From contig CAZELU010000077.1 in NCBI GenBank assembly GCA_964513215.1, positions 1 through 6,656 on the forward strand: 6,656 nucleotides of DNA, given 5' to 3'. The notes under the pieces were generated by a model. The model was not told the origin of the DNA. It saw nothing but the letters and a program-made list of their open reading frames with translations, and searched no databases. This document shows, one piece after another, positions 1-5,289 of this stretch. The first letter of the stretch is position 1. Each line of letters begins with the position of its first letter. This DNA is from Casp-actino8 sp964513215. Lineage in GTDB: Bacteria > Actinomycetota > Acidimicrobiia > Acidimicrobiales > Ilumatobacteraceae. The position numbers and the translations under genes were made by a program.

Positions 1-8
1 TCTGAGCC

Positions 9-647
9 TCAGATCCGCGGCAACAGCACCGACTCGATGGCCTGCACCGAGAGGTCGGAGTACGACCGGTCGAGATCGTCCGACGGTGACGTGATCTCGA
101 GCAAGATCTTGCCGAACACGATGCCCGACAACCAATAGGCCAACGACAGTGCGTCAACGCCCGAGCGCACGATTCCACGTTGCTGACCGTCCTCGAGAGC
201 ATCGGCCAGAACCGTTGCCTGCGTCTCCTGCACTCGACCCATCGACTCACGGAGCGCTGGTCGGCTGATGGCCGCTCCCACCGCCGCGGCGCGCGCAAAG
301 CGAACCTCGCGGTTGGACTTGCCTTGCAAGAACGGCACGAACCGCTCGATGAGCGCCTTCATGTCGTCGAGAGTGCTCGACGACCGCACTCCTGAGACGA
401 AGTCGTCCACGTTGGTGAGAACGATGCGCGAGTACCGCTCGATGAGCGCGGCTTCGATGAGACCCTCGCGACTGCCGAAGTGGTGATACAGCGAGGTGAC
501 CGACACCTGGCACTGCCGCACGATTGCGTCCACCTTCACCGCGGCTTCGCCGCCTTCGTCCAAGGCCTGGATGGCGAGTTCCACCATGGCCTGCGCGGTC
601 GGATGACGGTCCACCACGCGCGGGACCGTACCCCCGTTCGTGAACAT
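9..647 (-). CDS. TetR/AcrR family transcriptional regulator
   Basis: A 212-residue one-domain repressor of normal TetR length. The DNA-binding helix-turn-helix lies at about residues 38-60, with the typical recognition-helix run VTSLYHHFGSREGL at 50-63. The remainder (about 65-210) is the helical ligand-binding and dimerisation domain, which is too variable to name a ligand. It is the last gene of a three-gene minus-strand operon: its ATG lies 12 bp after the stop of the class V aminotransferase. No good Shine-Dalgarno sequence precedes the ATG at 647. GTG codons at residues 11-12 are possible alternative starts, since the first ten residues are not part of the conserved domain. No separate promoter is visible. 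It may regulate its own operon or a distant target. The family call is secure; the target is unknown. Confidence 0.93.
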   Translation of the reverse strand: MFTNGGTVPRVVDRHPTAQAMVELAIQALDEGGEAAVKVDAIVRQCQVSVTSLYHHFGSREGLIEAALIERYSRIVLTNVDDFVSGVRSSSTLDDMKALIERFVPFLQGKSNREVRFARAAAVGAAISRPALRESMGRVQETQATVLADALEDGQQRGIVRSGVDALSLAYWLSGIVFGKILLEITSPSDDLDRSYSDLSVQAIESVLLPRI

Positions 648-659
648 GTGAGAAGTCGT

Positions 660-1841
660 CTACGAACGACTTTTCACGGCATCGATCAGAAAGGCGAAAT
701 CGTTGTCGTCGTTGTAGATCTGGGCGCTGATTCGGCAGGTCAGACGCCCATTGTCGGCGAACACCGGAACCTCGATGCGGTCATCGGCCAGAAGCGATTC
801 CTGCAGTGCCACGGCGTCAGAGGTGACCGACCCGAGTCCGTCCGGCAGCGTCACGTAGGCCATCGGGCCGATCATCTCCTCGGGAATCGTGAACTCGGTC
901 CCCCAGGCCTCGGCGAGTCGCCGCGCGTTGCGCACGACCGTCTCGTGGTTGTAGTCGAGGATCTTCTGGCCGCCCCATTCCTTCCACAACGAGATCGCGT
1001 ACGGCGCGGTGAGGAACGGCGACGGATCGCGCGTTCCCACCAGATCGAACTCGGCTGCCATTCCGTTGCGATAACCCCACGAGATGACGGTGGGATGCAG
1101 ATGCGCCACGTGCTCTTCGGCCGCCCACACGAATCCGCAACTACGCGGAGTCCAGAGCCACTTGTGCAAGTTGGCCACGTAGAAGTCGACACCCAGACTC
1201 TCCACGTCGAGCGGGATGGCACCAGGAGCGTGTGCGCCATCGGCCAACACCACCACACCATGGCGATGACAGGCCGCGGCAATGTCGGCCAACGGCAGAA
1301 CGAGCGCGGTCTGCGACGTGATGTGGTCGATCACGACCATGCGAGTGCTGGACGCGATCGCGGCACCGACAGCTGACACGAACTCGTGCGGCTGCGCACC
1401 GGGTCGCGGAAGGTCGACCACCCGAACCGTGCACCCTGTCCGCTCGGCCGCGTAATCGACCGCCCGGTTGACTCCGCCGTAGCCGAGGTTCATCACGAGG
1501 ATCTCGTCACCGGCTCGGAATGGGAACGAGCGCAACACCGCGTTGCACCCGGCCGTGGCGTTGTCGACGAAACCGAACTGCTCGACTTCGCATCCCACGA
1601 AGTCGGCGACCTCTTGTGCCGCCACGCGCATGCGTGGTGAGGCCGGCTTGCCGACAGCGTCGTAGTCGGCCAGTTCGCGCAACAAGAACTGCGCGGGCTG
1701 CAGTTCGATCTCGTCCTGTATGGCTCGCCAGCGGGCGATCACCGGAATGGGTGGGGCCCCGACGGTGCCGTGGTTGAGATACGTGACCGTCGGATCGAGC
1801 ATCCACTGGTCGATCATCGTGCGGCCGAAGACGCGCGCCAT
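660..1841 (-). CDS. Class V aminotransferase-fold PLP enzyme (isopenicillin-N-epimerase-like)
   Basis: A 393-residue fold-type I PLP enzyme of usual length. Visible landmarks are the N-terminal YLNHGTVG stretch (21-28), the phosphate-site region VDNATAG (92-98), the cofactor-contacting ADGAHAPG (200-207, D201 and H204), and the lysine that should form the Schiff base in ANLHKWLWTPR (223-233, K227). The CRIS motif near 369-372 supplies a likely substrate-carboxylate arginine. ANLHKW and DGAHAPG are typical of the epimerase-like branch, which includes epimerases, C-S lyases and cysteine desulfurase relatives, so the reaction and substrate cannot be set from sequence. I chose the ATG at 1841: it has GAGAG 7 nt upstream, and only 1 bp separates it from the marR stop, which suggests coupled translation. 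An in-frame TTG at 1877 would overlap marR by 35 bp and has no ribosome site. It is the middle gene of the marR-aminotransferase-tetR operon. Confidence 0.92.
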   Translation of the reverse strand: MARVFGRTMIDQWMLDPTVTYLNHGTVGAPPIPVIARWRAIQDEIELQPAQFLLRELADYDAVGKPASPRMRVAAQEVADFVGCEVEQFGFVDNATAGCNAVLRSFPFRAGDEILVMNLGYGGVNRAVDYAAERTGCTVRVVDLPRPGAQPHEFVSAVGAAIASSTRMVVIDHITSQTALVLPLADIAAACHRHGVVVLADGAHAPGAIPLDVESLGVDFYVANLHKWLWTPRSCGFVWAAEEHVAHLHPTVISWGYRNGMAAEFDLVGTRDPSPFLTAPYAISLWKEWGGQKILDYNHETVVRNARRLAEAWGTEFTIPEEMIGPMAYVTLPDGLGSVTSDAVALQESLLADDRIEVPVFADNGRLTCRISAQIYNDDNDFAFLIDAVKSRS

Positions 1842-1842
1842 C

Positions 1843-2298
1843 TCAGGACTCTCGCAGGTTCGTCTCGATCTTTCCAAAGGCGTTGCCGATGGCCTTGATC
1901 TCAGCGCGCGACAAGTGATCGATCATCAAGCGGCGAACGCTCTCCAGATGAATCGGTGCGACCTTCTTCAACAACGACCAACCCTTGGCCGTGAGTTCGG
2001 CGAACGCCACGCGACGATCCCGGTCGTCCTGCACCCGACGCACGAGCCCGAGGCCGAGCACGCCCTCCATCCGACGCGTGAGACCGCTACGAGTGAGACG
2101 CAACTGCTCGGCCAGGTCGCACAGGCGCAGGCGGCTGTCGGGGGCCTCGGAGATCATGGCCAGCAGTTGGTAGTCGCCCATCGTGATGCCGTACGGCGAC
2201 ACATCGCTTTCCAGGGCCTTCATCAGGTCGACCGAGGTGGTGATGTACGAGCGCCAGGCCCTCATCTCGTCGGGGTCGAGCCAGCGCGTCCGGGCCAT
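1843..2298 (-). CDS. MarR family winged-helix transcriptional regulator
   Basis: A 151-residue MarR protein of typical length. The N-terminal dimerisation helices carry the run RWLDPDEMRAW (5-15). The winged helix spans about residues 40-105: helix DLAEQLRL (61-68), recognition helix TRSGLTRRMEGV (69-80), then the wing with QDDRDRRVAF (90-99), the family's DxRxxR-type signature. The C-terminal helices complete the dimer. It is the first gene of the minus-strand operon and is divergent from doxX across 117 bp containing a 24-bp near-palindrome of MarR-operator type. Negative autoregulation plus control of doxX is the natural reading. The start at 2298 has AAGGTGG 4 nt upstream. The same bases contain TAAGGT six nt before the ATG, so a leaderless start is also possible. 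There is no cysteine pair of the OhrR kind (only C60), so a thiol-switch mechanism is not evident. Confidence 0.95.
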   Translation of the reverse strand: MARTRWLDPDEMRAWRSYITTSVDLMKALESDVSPYGITMGDYQLLAMISEAPDSRLRLCDLAEQLRLTRSGLTRRMEGVLGLGLVRRVQDDRDRRVAFAELTAKGWSLLKKVAPIHLESVRRLMIDHLSRAEIKAIGNAFGKIETNLRES

Positions 2299-2304
2299 GC
2301 GGCC

Positions 2305-2310
2305 ACCTTA
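2305..2310 (-). promoter_or_regulatory. Possible -10 box or Shine-Dalgarno for marR
   Basis: On the minus strand TAAGGT lies six nt before the marR ATG and fits the TANNNT -10 spacing of a leaderless gene. The overlapping AAGGTGG (2309-2303) can equally be read as a ribosome binding site with a 4-nt spacer. Only one of these can be right for a given transcript. No good -35 is seen; a 17-bp spacer would place it inside the operator at 2326-2349. Confidence 0.4.
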
Positions 2311-2325
2311 CCGAACCCTCTGAGG

Positions 2326-2349
2326 AAATAGTTGCGCACACAACCATTT
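2326..2349. promoter_or_regulatory. Predicted MarR operator (24-bp near-palindrome)
   Basis: Half-sites AAATAGTTG (2326-2334) and CAACCATTT (2341-2349) are inverted copies matching at 8 of 9 positions, separated by CGCACA. The GTTG-N6-CAAC core with flanking A/T matches the general form of many MarR-family operators. Its position between marR and doxX makes the product of the adjacent marR gene the obvious binder. It covers the predicted doxX -35 and the first part of its spacer, so bound protein should block RNA polymerase. It also lies where the marR -35 would be. The palindrome is directly visible; the binding partner is inferred. Confidence 0.72.
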
Positions 2350-2360
2350 GTCCGTATCGT
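2332..2360 (+). promoter_or_regulatory. Predicted doxX promoter
   Basis: TTGCGC (2332-2337) and TATCGT (2355-2360) are separated by exactly 17 bp and resemble sigma-70/sigma-A -35 and -10 boxes (TTGNNN and TANNNT). Transcription would start near 2367, giving a leader of about 50 nt before the doxX ATG. The -35 and part of the spacer lie inside the MarR-type palindrome, as expected for a repressible promoter. Confidence 0.55.
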
Positions 2361-2375
2361 TGAGCCCGCAACAAA

Positions 2376-2406
2376 ACCGGCTCCTGCCGGTGCCCCTCAG
2401 AAGGAG
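2376..2406 (+). promoter_or_regulatory. doxX leader hairpin and strong ribosome binding site
   Basis: ACCGGC (2376-2381) and GCCGGT (2386-2391) form a perfect 6-bp stem with a TCCT loop. Ten nt further on, AAGGAG (2401-2406) is the strongest Shine-Dalgarno sequence in the window, 9 nt before the ATG at 2416. CTCCT (2381-2385), the loop plus one stem base, is exactly complementary to AGGAG (2402-2406), so the loop could pair with and mask the ribosome site. The ribosome site is confident; regulation by the pairing is speculative because five bases can match by chance. Confidence 0.6.
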
Positions 2407-2415
2407 ACGTAAGTT

Positions 2416-2838
2416 ATGGAATTCGTGATGCTCATTGGGCGGATCCTCTTCGGATTGATCTTCGTGTCGTCCGGAATCAACCACTTCACCCAGACCGAAG
2501 GTATGACGGGCTACGCCCAGTTCAAGAAGATCCCCTCGCCCAAGCTGGCGGTGCAGGGCTCGGGCCTCGTGCTGCTCCTCGGCGGACTCTCGGTGATCCT
2601 CGGCGTGTGGGCTGACCTCGGCGCCATCGTGTTGGCCGTTCTGTTGCTCGTGATGGCCGTGACCATGCACAACTACTGGACCGTGAGTGAGCCTCAGGCC
2701 AAGCAGGCCGACATGATCGGCTTCTGGAAGAACGTGTCGATGGCCGGTGGCGCGATCTTCATGTTCGCGGTGCTCTCGCTCGAGGTCGCCGACTGGGGCT
2801 TCATGATCACCGGTCCGGTGTTCAACACCAGCCTCTGA
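2416..2838 (+). CDS. DoxX family integral membrane protein
   Basis: A 140-residue, four-helix membrane protein in the DoxX/DoxD superfamily. The hydrophobic segments are about residues 3-21, 44-64, 68-86 and 106-123. The first contains the characteristic GRILFGLIFVSSGINHF pattern, followed by a short polar loop with YAQFKKIPSP and then the glycine-rich second helix. DoxX-like proteins are linked to membrane redox functions; in Mycobacterium tuberculosis one forms a membrane oxidoreductase complex with SodA and SseA. Neither partner is present here, so no specific role is claimed. The start is fixed by AAGGAG 9 nt upstream. The gene stands alone on the plus strand, divergent from marR and probably controlled by it, and ends about 15 bp before the repeat/terminator structure. 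It is a common-length member with nothing missing. Confidence 0.9.
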   Translation: MEFVMLIGRILFGLIFVSSGINHFTQTEGMTGYAQFKKIPSPKLAVQGSGLVLLLGGLSVILGVWADLGAIVLAVLLLVMAVTMHNYWTVSEPQAKQADMIGFWKNVSMAGGAIFMFAVLSLEVADWGFMITGPVFNTSL

Positions 2839-2854
2839 CCTCCCCCGCTTCGTG

Positions 2855-2903
2855 GTTCTGGGTGAAAAAATCGCTGGATTCCAGTGAAATTTTCACCCAG
2901 AAC
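2855..2903. terminator. Bidirectional terminator / 49-bp interrupted palindrome
   Basis: Outer arms GTTCTGGGTGAAAA (2855-2868) and TTTTCACCCAGAAC (2890-2903) match over 14 bp. After an AA/AA mismatch, TCGCTGG (2871-2877) pairs with CCAGTGA (2881-2887) with one G-T wobble around an ATT loop. On the minus strand the inner hairpin is followed directly by six Ts (complement of 2865-2870), a good intrinsic terminator for the nitroreductase gene. On the plus strand the tail is only AATTTT, a weaker terminator for doxX. It sits between two convergent genes, where such structures are expected. The perfect long arms and the extra repeat copy next to it suggest it may also be a dispersed repeat element. 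Confidence 0.72.
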
Positions 2904-2929
2904 ACCAAGCATTCACCCAGAACACCAAG
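2892..2929. repeat. 18-bp direct repeat, 20-bp period
   Basis: TTCACCCAGAACACCAAG occurs at 2892-2909 and again, identically, at 2912-2929, separated by CA. The core TTCACCCAGAAC is also present inverted at 2855-2866, so there are three copies within 75 bp. The second direct copy ends 3 bp before the nitroreductase stop codon. The copy at 2912-2923 could replace the nearer arm in pairing with 2855-2866. The repeats are certain; their origin and function are unknown. Confidence 0.9.
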
Positions 2930-2932
2930 TAG

Positions 2933-3586
2933 TTAGACGAAAGTGGCCCACTGATCGAGCGGCATACGCTCGGACACCAACGTGTTGATGGGCGCCGAGT
3001 CGTCGGCGTAGCCAATCGCCATTCCACAGAACAGCATCTCGTTCTCGGGCGCGTTCACGAACGTGCTCACGGCCTTGTGGCGCACCGACCAATACTCCTG
3101 AGCGCAGGTGGCGAGTCCGCGCTCGACGGCCAGCAGCATGAACGTCTGCAGGAACATCCCGAGATCCGACCACTGCGGCAAGCCCATCTGTCGGTCGACG
3201 AAGCAGAACATGGCCGCCGGCGCATCGAAGAAGTCGTTGTTGGCGGCGAACTGACGGCGGCGGCCGTCCTTGTCTTCACGAGCGATACCGATGGTGGCGT
3301 ACATCTGCTCGCCGATGTTGAAACGATTGGTGCGATACGGCTCGGTGAGACCAGCCGGATAGATCTCGTACTCCGGGGCGTCGAGCGGAGGTTGAGTGGC
3401 CAAGAACTCCTTGAGTCGCGGCATGGTGGCGCCGTTGATCATGTAGATGCGCCACGGCTGCACGTTTCCGCCACTCGGTGCACGTGACGCGTCGTTGAGG
3501 AGCGCTCGCAGTTCGTCGTCGGTCACCGGATCGGGGCGGAACTTGCGGATGGACTTGCGCTTGTACACGGCGTCGACGACGTTCAT
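2933..3586 (-). CDS. Nitroreductase family FMN-dependent oxidoreductase
   Basis: A 217-residue protein of typical length. FMN-binding features are visible in order: RKSIRKF (10-16), whose arginines and serine contact the FMN phosphate; ASRAPSGGNVQPWRIY (33-48), the PSxxNxQPW flavin motif; and GMAIGYADDSAPINTL (188-203) near the C-terminus. Such enzymes use NAD(P)H to reduce nitro compounds, quinones or related acceptors and usually act as cytosolic homodimers; the substrate here is unknown. The frame remains open far upstream to 4000, but that stretch is antisense to the GNAT gene. The ATG at 3586 is the correct start because the family motif begins nine residues later. TAGGGT lies 7 nt before the ATG, suggesting a leaderless mRNA, and there is no Shine-Dalgarno sequence. 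It is divergent from the GNAT gene and convergent with doxX. Confidence 0.94.
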   Translation of the reverse strand: MNVVDAVYKRKSIRKFRPDPVTDDELRALLNDASRAPSGGNVQPWRIYMINGATMPRLKEFLATQPPLDAPEYEIYPAGLTEPYRTNRFNIGEQMYATIGIAREDKDGRRRQFAANNDFFDAPAAMFCFVDRQMGLPQWSDLGMFLQTFMLLAVERGLATCAQEYWSVRHKAVSTFVNAPENEMLFCGMAIGYADDSAPINTLVSERMPLDQWATFV

Positions 3587-3599
3587 GGTCGCGACCCTA
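3587..3599 (-). promoter_or_regulatory. Predicted nitroreductase leaderless promoter with palindrome
   Basis: On the minus strand TAGGGT (3599-3594) lies exactly 7 nt before the ATG, so transcription should begin at or next to the start codon. The perfect 10-bp palindrome GGTCGCGACC (3587-3596) fills the gap and overlaps the -10 box, where a repressor could act. Palindromes of this length and composition arise by chance in GC-rich DNA, so the operator reading is weak. No -35 is recognisable. Confidence 0.45.
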
Positions 3600-3636
3600 A
3601 TGGTGAATTCGCCCGCTCTCCCAGGTGAGCCCGCCC

Positions 3637-3642
3637 TACAGT
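3637..3642 (+). promoter_or_regulatory. Predicted -10 box of leaderless GNAT gene
   Basis: TACAGT lies exactly 7 nt before the ATG at 3650, with only CACCCCC between. There is no Shine-Dalgarno sequence, which supports a leaderless transcript. No -35 match is seen at the usual distance. The neighbouring nitroreductase gene fires in the opposite direction from the same 63-bp gap. Confidence 0.5.
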
Positions 3643-3649
3643 CACCCCC

Positions 3650-4153
3650 ATGACCGGTCGGCCCCATACGCACCGCCTGCGCGATATCAGGCCGGCCGAC
3701 GTCGACTGGATCGTGGAGGCCTGCCAGGACTCCGAGGTTCAGCGCTGGACTCTCGTGCCGCGTCCGTACCTGCGTTCGCATGCCGAATCGTTCGTGATCG
3801 ACGGTGCTGGCGATCGTCGCGTATGGGTGGTCGAGCGAGTCGTCGATTCGCGCGCCGTCGGCGTGATCAGCGTGCACACGGTGACAGACGGTGAGGCCGA
3901 CATCGGCTACTGGATCGCCCCGTGGGGTCGACGCGAAGGCGCGGGTTCGACCGCGGTGCGGTTGTTGTGTGCGCAAGTCGCCGAATGGCCTGAGGTCCAC
4001 TCGATCACCGCTCGCATCGCGAGCACCAACGTCGCATCACAGTCGACCGTTCGCCGGGCCGGATTCTCGGTCGACACGGCGTGCGCCGCAGGTTCGTGTC
4101 CCGACGGCGACGAGCAGGTCGACGCCGTGCCGTTTCGGTACGTCGTCGGCTAG
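3650..4153 (+). CDS. GNAT family N-acetyltransferase (RimJ/RimL-like)
   Basis: A 167-residue single-domain acetyltransferase. The N-terminal LRDIRPADVDWIVEACQD (10-27) and the VQRWTLVPRPY stretch (30-40) are typical of the RimJ/RimL-like branch. The acetyl-CoA pyrophosphate loop is at 94-100 (RREGAGS, the R/QxxGxG/A motif) after the strand ADIGYWIAP (83-91). Motif B follows as IASTNVASQSTVRRAGF (123-139), with N127 and the SxxxxRxxGF pattern conserved. It should transfer acetyl from acetyl-CoA to an amine, either a protein N-terminus or a small molecule; the acceptor is not predictable. It has no signal or membrane segment. It is probably transcribed alone from a leaderless promoter. Its TAG overlaps the TAG of the convergent VOC gene in a shared CTAG, leaving no room for a terminator between them. 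Confidence 0.92.
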   Translation: MTGRPHTHRLRDIRPADVDWIVEACQDSEVQRWTLVPRPYLRSHAESFVIDGAGDRRVWVVERVVDSRAVGVISVHTVTDGEADIGYWIAPWGRREGAGSTAVRLLCAQVAEWPEVHSITARIASTNVASQSTVRRAGFSVDTACAAGSCPDGDEQVDAVPFRYVVG

Positions 4154-4530
4154 GTGGACAAGCGTGACTTGCGGAGGATGAAGCAGAACTCGTTGCCCTC
4201 CGGGTCTTGCATCACCTGGAACCAGTTGGTGGGCTCCTCGACTAACCCGCCGAACATCGTGGCACCGATCGCGGTGCTGGCGGCCACGGCCGCGTCGATG
4301 TCGTCGACGTCGAGATCGAGGTGCACGCGGTTCTTGACCACCTTGCCTTCAGGCACCTTCTGGAATCCGAGATAGCCGAACACCGGAACGTCTTCGAGCA
4401 CCATGAAGTCGTCTTCGTGCGGTTCGGGGGCCTGAGTTCCACCGAGCATCTGCTGCCAGAAAGCCAGCAGGCGGGCCGGATCATGGCAGTCGAAGGCGAC
4501 GGCGAGAGGGCGCGCGATCGGGGACGTCAT
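4150..4530 (-). CDS. VOC superfamily (glyoxalase/bleomycin-resistance-like) protein
   Basis: A 126-residue protein made of two beta-alpha-beta-beta-beta modules. The first starts LAVAFDCHDPARLLAFWQQML (9-29) and the second begins NRVHLDLDVDDIDAAVA (67-83). It ends with the family hallmark WFQVMQDPEGNEFCFI (103-118). H70, a residue in the VHLDLDV strand, and E114 are candidate metal ligands, but many members of this subgroup have no proven catalysis. The family includes dioxygenases, glyoxalases and binding proteins, so no substrate is assigned. The ATG at 4530 overlaps the stop of the pentapeptide-DinB gene (TGATG), indicating translational coupling in a two-gene operon; the longer frame upstream of it would only add antisense-like sequence from that gene. 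Its stop shares four bases with the convergent GNAT stop. Confidence 0.9.
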   Translation of the reverse strand: MTSPIARPLAVAFDCHDPARLLAFWQQMLGGTQAPEPHEDDFMVLEDVPVFGYLGFQKVPEGKVVKNRVHLDLDVDDIDAAVAASTAIGATMFGGLVEEPTNWFQVMQDPEGNEFCFILRKSRLST

Positions 4531-5252
4531 CACACCCGATTGTGTTCGAGCACTGCCAGGTCGCGCAATGCGTAGCGCAGGTGATGGAACTCTTCCTCGA
4601 AGACGACGTGGATGCATTCGAGCGAGGCGACCCAGCCGTTCTCGAGCACCTCCACTTCGCGCGGGAGTCGCGCCAGCGTGACGCTGCCGAGCACATCGGC
4701 GACGCGATCCGAACGATCGCGGAAGGCCGCGATCACGTCAGCGGTCGACGGCCGAGCGTTCACATCGAGGCCGGGCCACGGGAACTCGGCCGAGCCCACG
4801 TTGGGCAGTCCGATCGCCGTGAACACGGGTGCACCGGTGAGCGGGCCGAACAACCACTTGTCGGTCACGAACAGCAAGTGACGCAACGTCTGCGCGAACG
4901 ACCACTCGCCCTCAACCGACTCGTTGAATTTCGTGTCACCGAGTGCCTCGGCGCGGGTGATGGCGGCGTTCCAGCGTTCCGACAACATCGACCACGCGGC
5001 CCGGACCCCGGCTTCGTCAGCCGGGCGCAGAAGTGACCGCAGCGGAAACCACTCGTCTTTCGAGTTGACGAAGTCGGTGACATCGACGCCGTTCACCACT
5101 AGTCGGCTGATCTCGGCGTCGATCGACACGTCGATGAGGCGAGCGTGCGAGATGCTCGCACCACTCAGGTCGACATCGCGGAATCTGCTGTCGCGAAGGT
5201 TCACACCCCAGAAGACGGCATCGCTGAGGTCTTGTCCTTCGAATTCCTTCAT
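4530..5252 (-). CDS. Pentapeptide-repeat / DinB-fold fusion protein
   Basis: A 240-residue two-part protein. Residues 4-47 hold about eight tandem A(D/N)LXX-type pentapeptides (for example AVFWG, VNLRD, SRFRD, VDLSG, ARLID), forming a short right-handed beta-helix. Residues about 85-235 are a DinB-like four-helix bundle. Candidate metal-binding histidines are H125 in LRHLLFVTDKW, H215 in CIHVVFEEE and H223/H224 in EFHHLRYALRDL, fitting the superfamily's three-histidine site. DinB-fold relatives include bacillithiol- and mycothiol-dependent transferases, and actinobacterial fusions of this layout are known, but this one has no defined reaction. It is cytosolic, with no signal. It is the first gene of an operon with the VOC protein, which overlaps its stop. 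The start at 5252 follows TAGCGT at 9 nt with a -35-like GTGACA upstream, and there is no clear ribosome site. Confidence 0.88.
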   Translation of the reverse strand: MKEFEGQDLSDAVFWGVNLRDSRFRDVDLSGASISHARLIDVSIDAEISRLVVNGVDVTDFVNSKDEWFPLRSLLRPADEAGVRAAWSMLSERWNAAITRAEALGDTKFNESVEGEWSFAQTLRHLLFVTDKWLFGPLTGAPVFTAIGLPNVGSAEFPWPGLDVNARPSTADVIAAFRDRSDRVADVLGSVTLARLPREVEVLENGWVASLECIHVVFEEEFHHLRYALRDLAVLEHNRV

Positions 5253-5261
5253 GAGCGACCG

Positions 5262-5289
5262 ACGCTACCGGGCTCGCCTGTACTGTCAC
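5262..5289 (-). promoter_or_regulatory. Predicted promoter of the DinB-VOC operon
   Basis: On the minus strand GTGACA (5289-5284, five of six bases of TTGACA) is followed after 16 bp by TAGCGT (5267-5262), 9 nt before the ATG. Transcription would start within a few bases of the start codon, so the mRNA is leaderless or nearly so. The -35 overlaps the -10 box of the opposing gene. Confidence 0.5.
5281..5286 (+). promoter_or_regulatory. Predicted -10 box of the DUF6204-like gene
   Basis: TACTGT lies 8 nt before the ATG at 5295, with no Shine-Dalgarno sequence between, so a leaderless or near-leaderless transcript is likely. It overlaps by three bases the -35 predicted for the opposite-strand DinB gene, so both promoters could not be occupied at once. 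No good -35 of its own is seen. Confidence 0.45.

Noticed and set aside
1..13. Perfect 13-bp palindrome TCTGAG-C-CTCAGA over the tetR stop.
   Set aside because: The window ends here, there is no T-run, and a 1-nt loop cannot form a normal hairpin. It may be the edge of a terminator outside the window, but that cannot be judged.
480..1376. A 298-residue open frame on the plus strand.
   Set aside because: It is antisense to the aminotransferase and the 5' part of tetR. Its translation is rich in Arg, His and Gly with no recognisable domain, as expected for the opposite strand of a GC-rich gene.
1842..1877. TTG start for the aminotransferase inside marR.
   Set aside because: It would add 12 residues (MERSRRTCESPE) that are not part of the fold. 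There is no ribosome site upstream, while ATG 1841 has GAGAG and sits next to the marR stop.
9..2298. Possible biosynthetic gene cluster for a beta-lactam, suggested by the isopenicillin-N-epimerase-like enzyme.
   Set aside because: No peptide synthetase, isopenicillin N synthase or expandase is present. The epimerase-like annotation covers a broad PLP branch and does not imply beta-lactam chemistry.
1720..2331. A 203-residue plus-strand frame over marR.
   Set aside because: It is a shadow of the marR gene, which has a clear winged-helix domain; the plus-strand translation has none.
3602..3613. Imperfect palindrome GGTGAATTCGCC between nitroreductase and GNAT.
   Set aside because: It is short, has one mismatched pair, and does not line up with a -35 position for either gene.
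3587..4000. N-terminal extension of the nitroreductase frame up to 4000.
   Set aside because: The extra 138 residues are antisense to the GNAT gene and have no family match. The FMN motif starts nine residues after the ATG at 3586, which has a well-placed -10 box.
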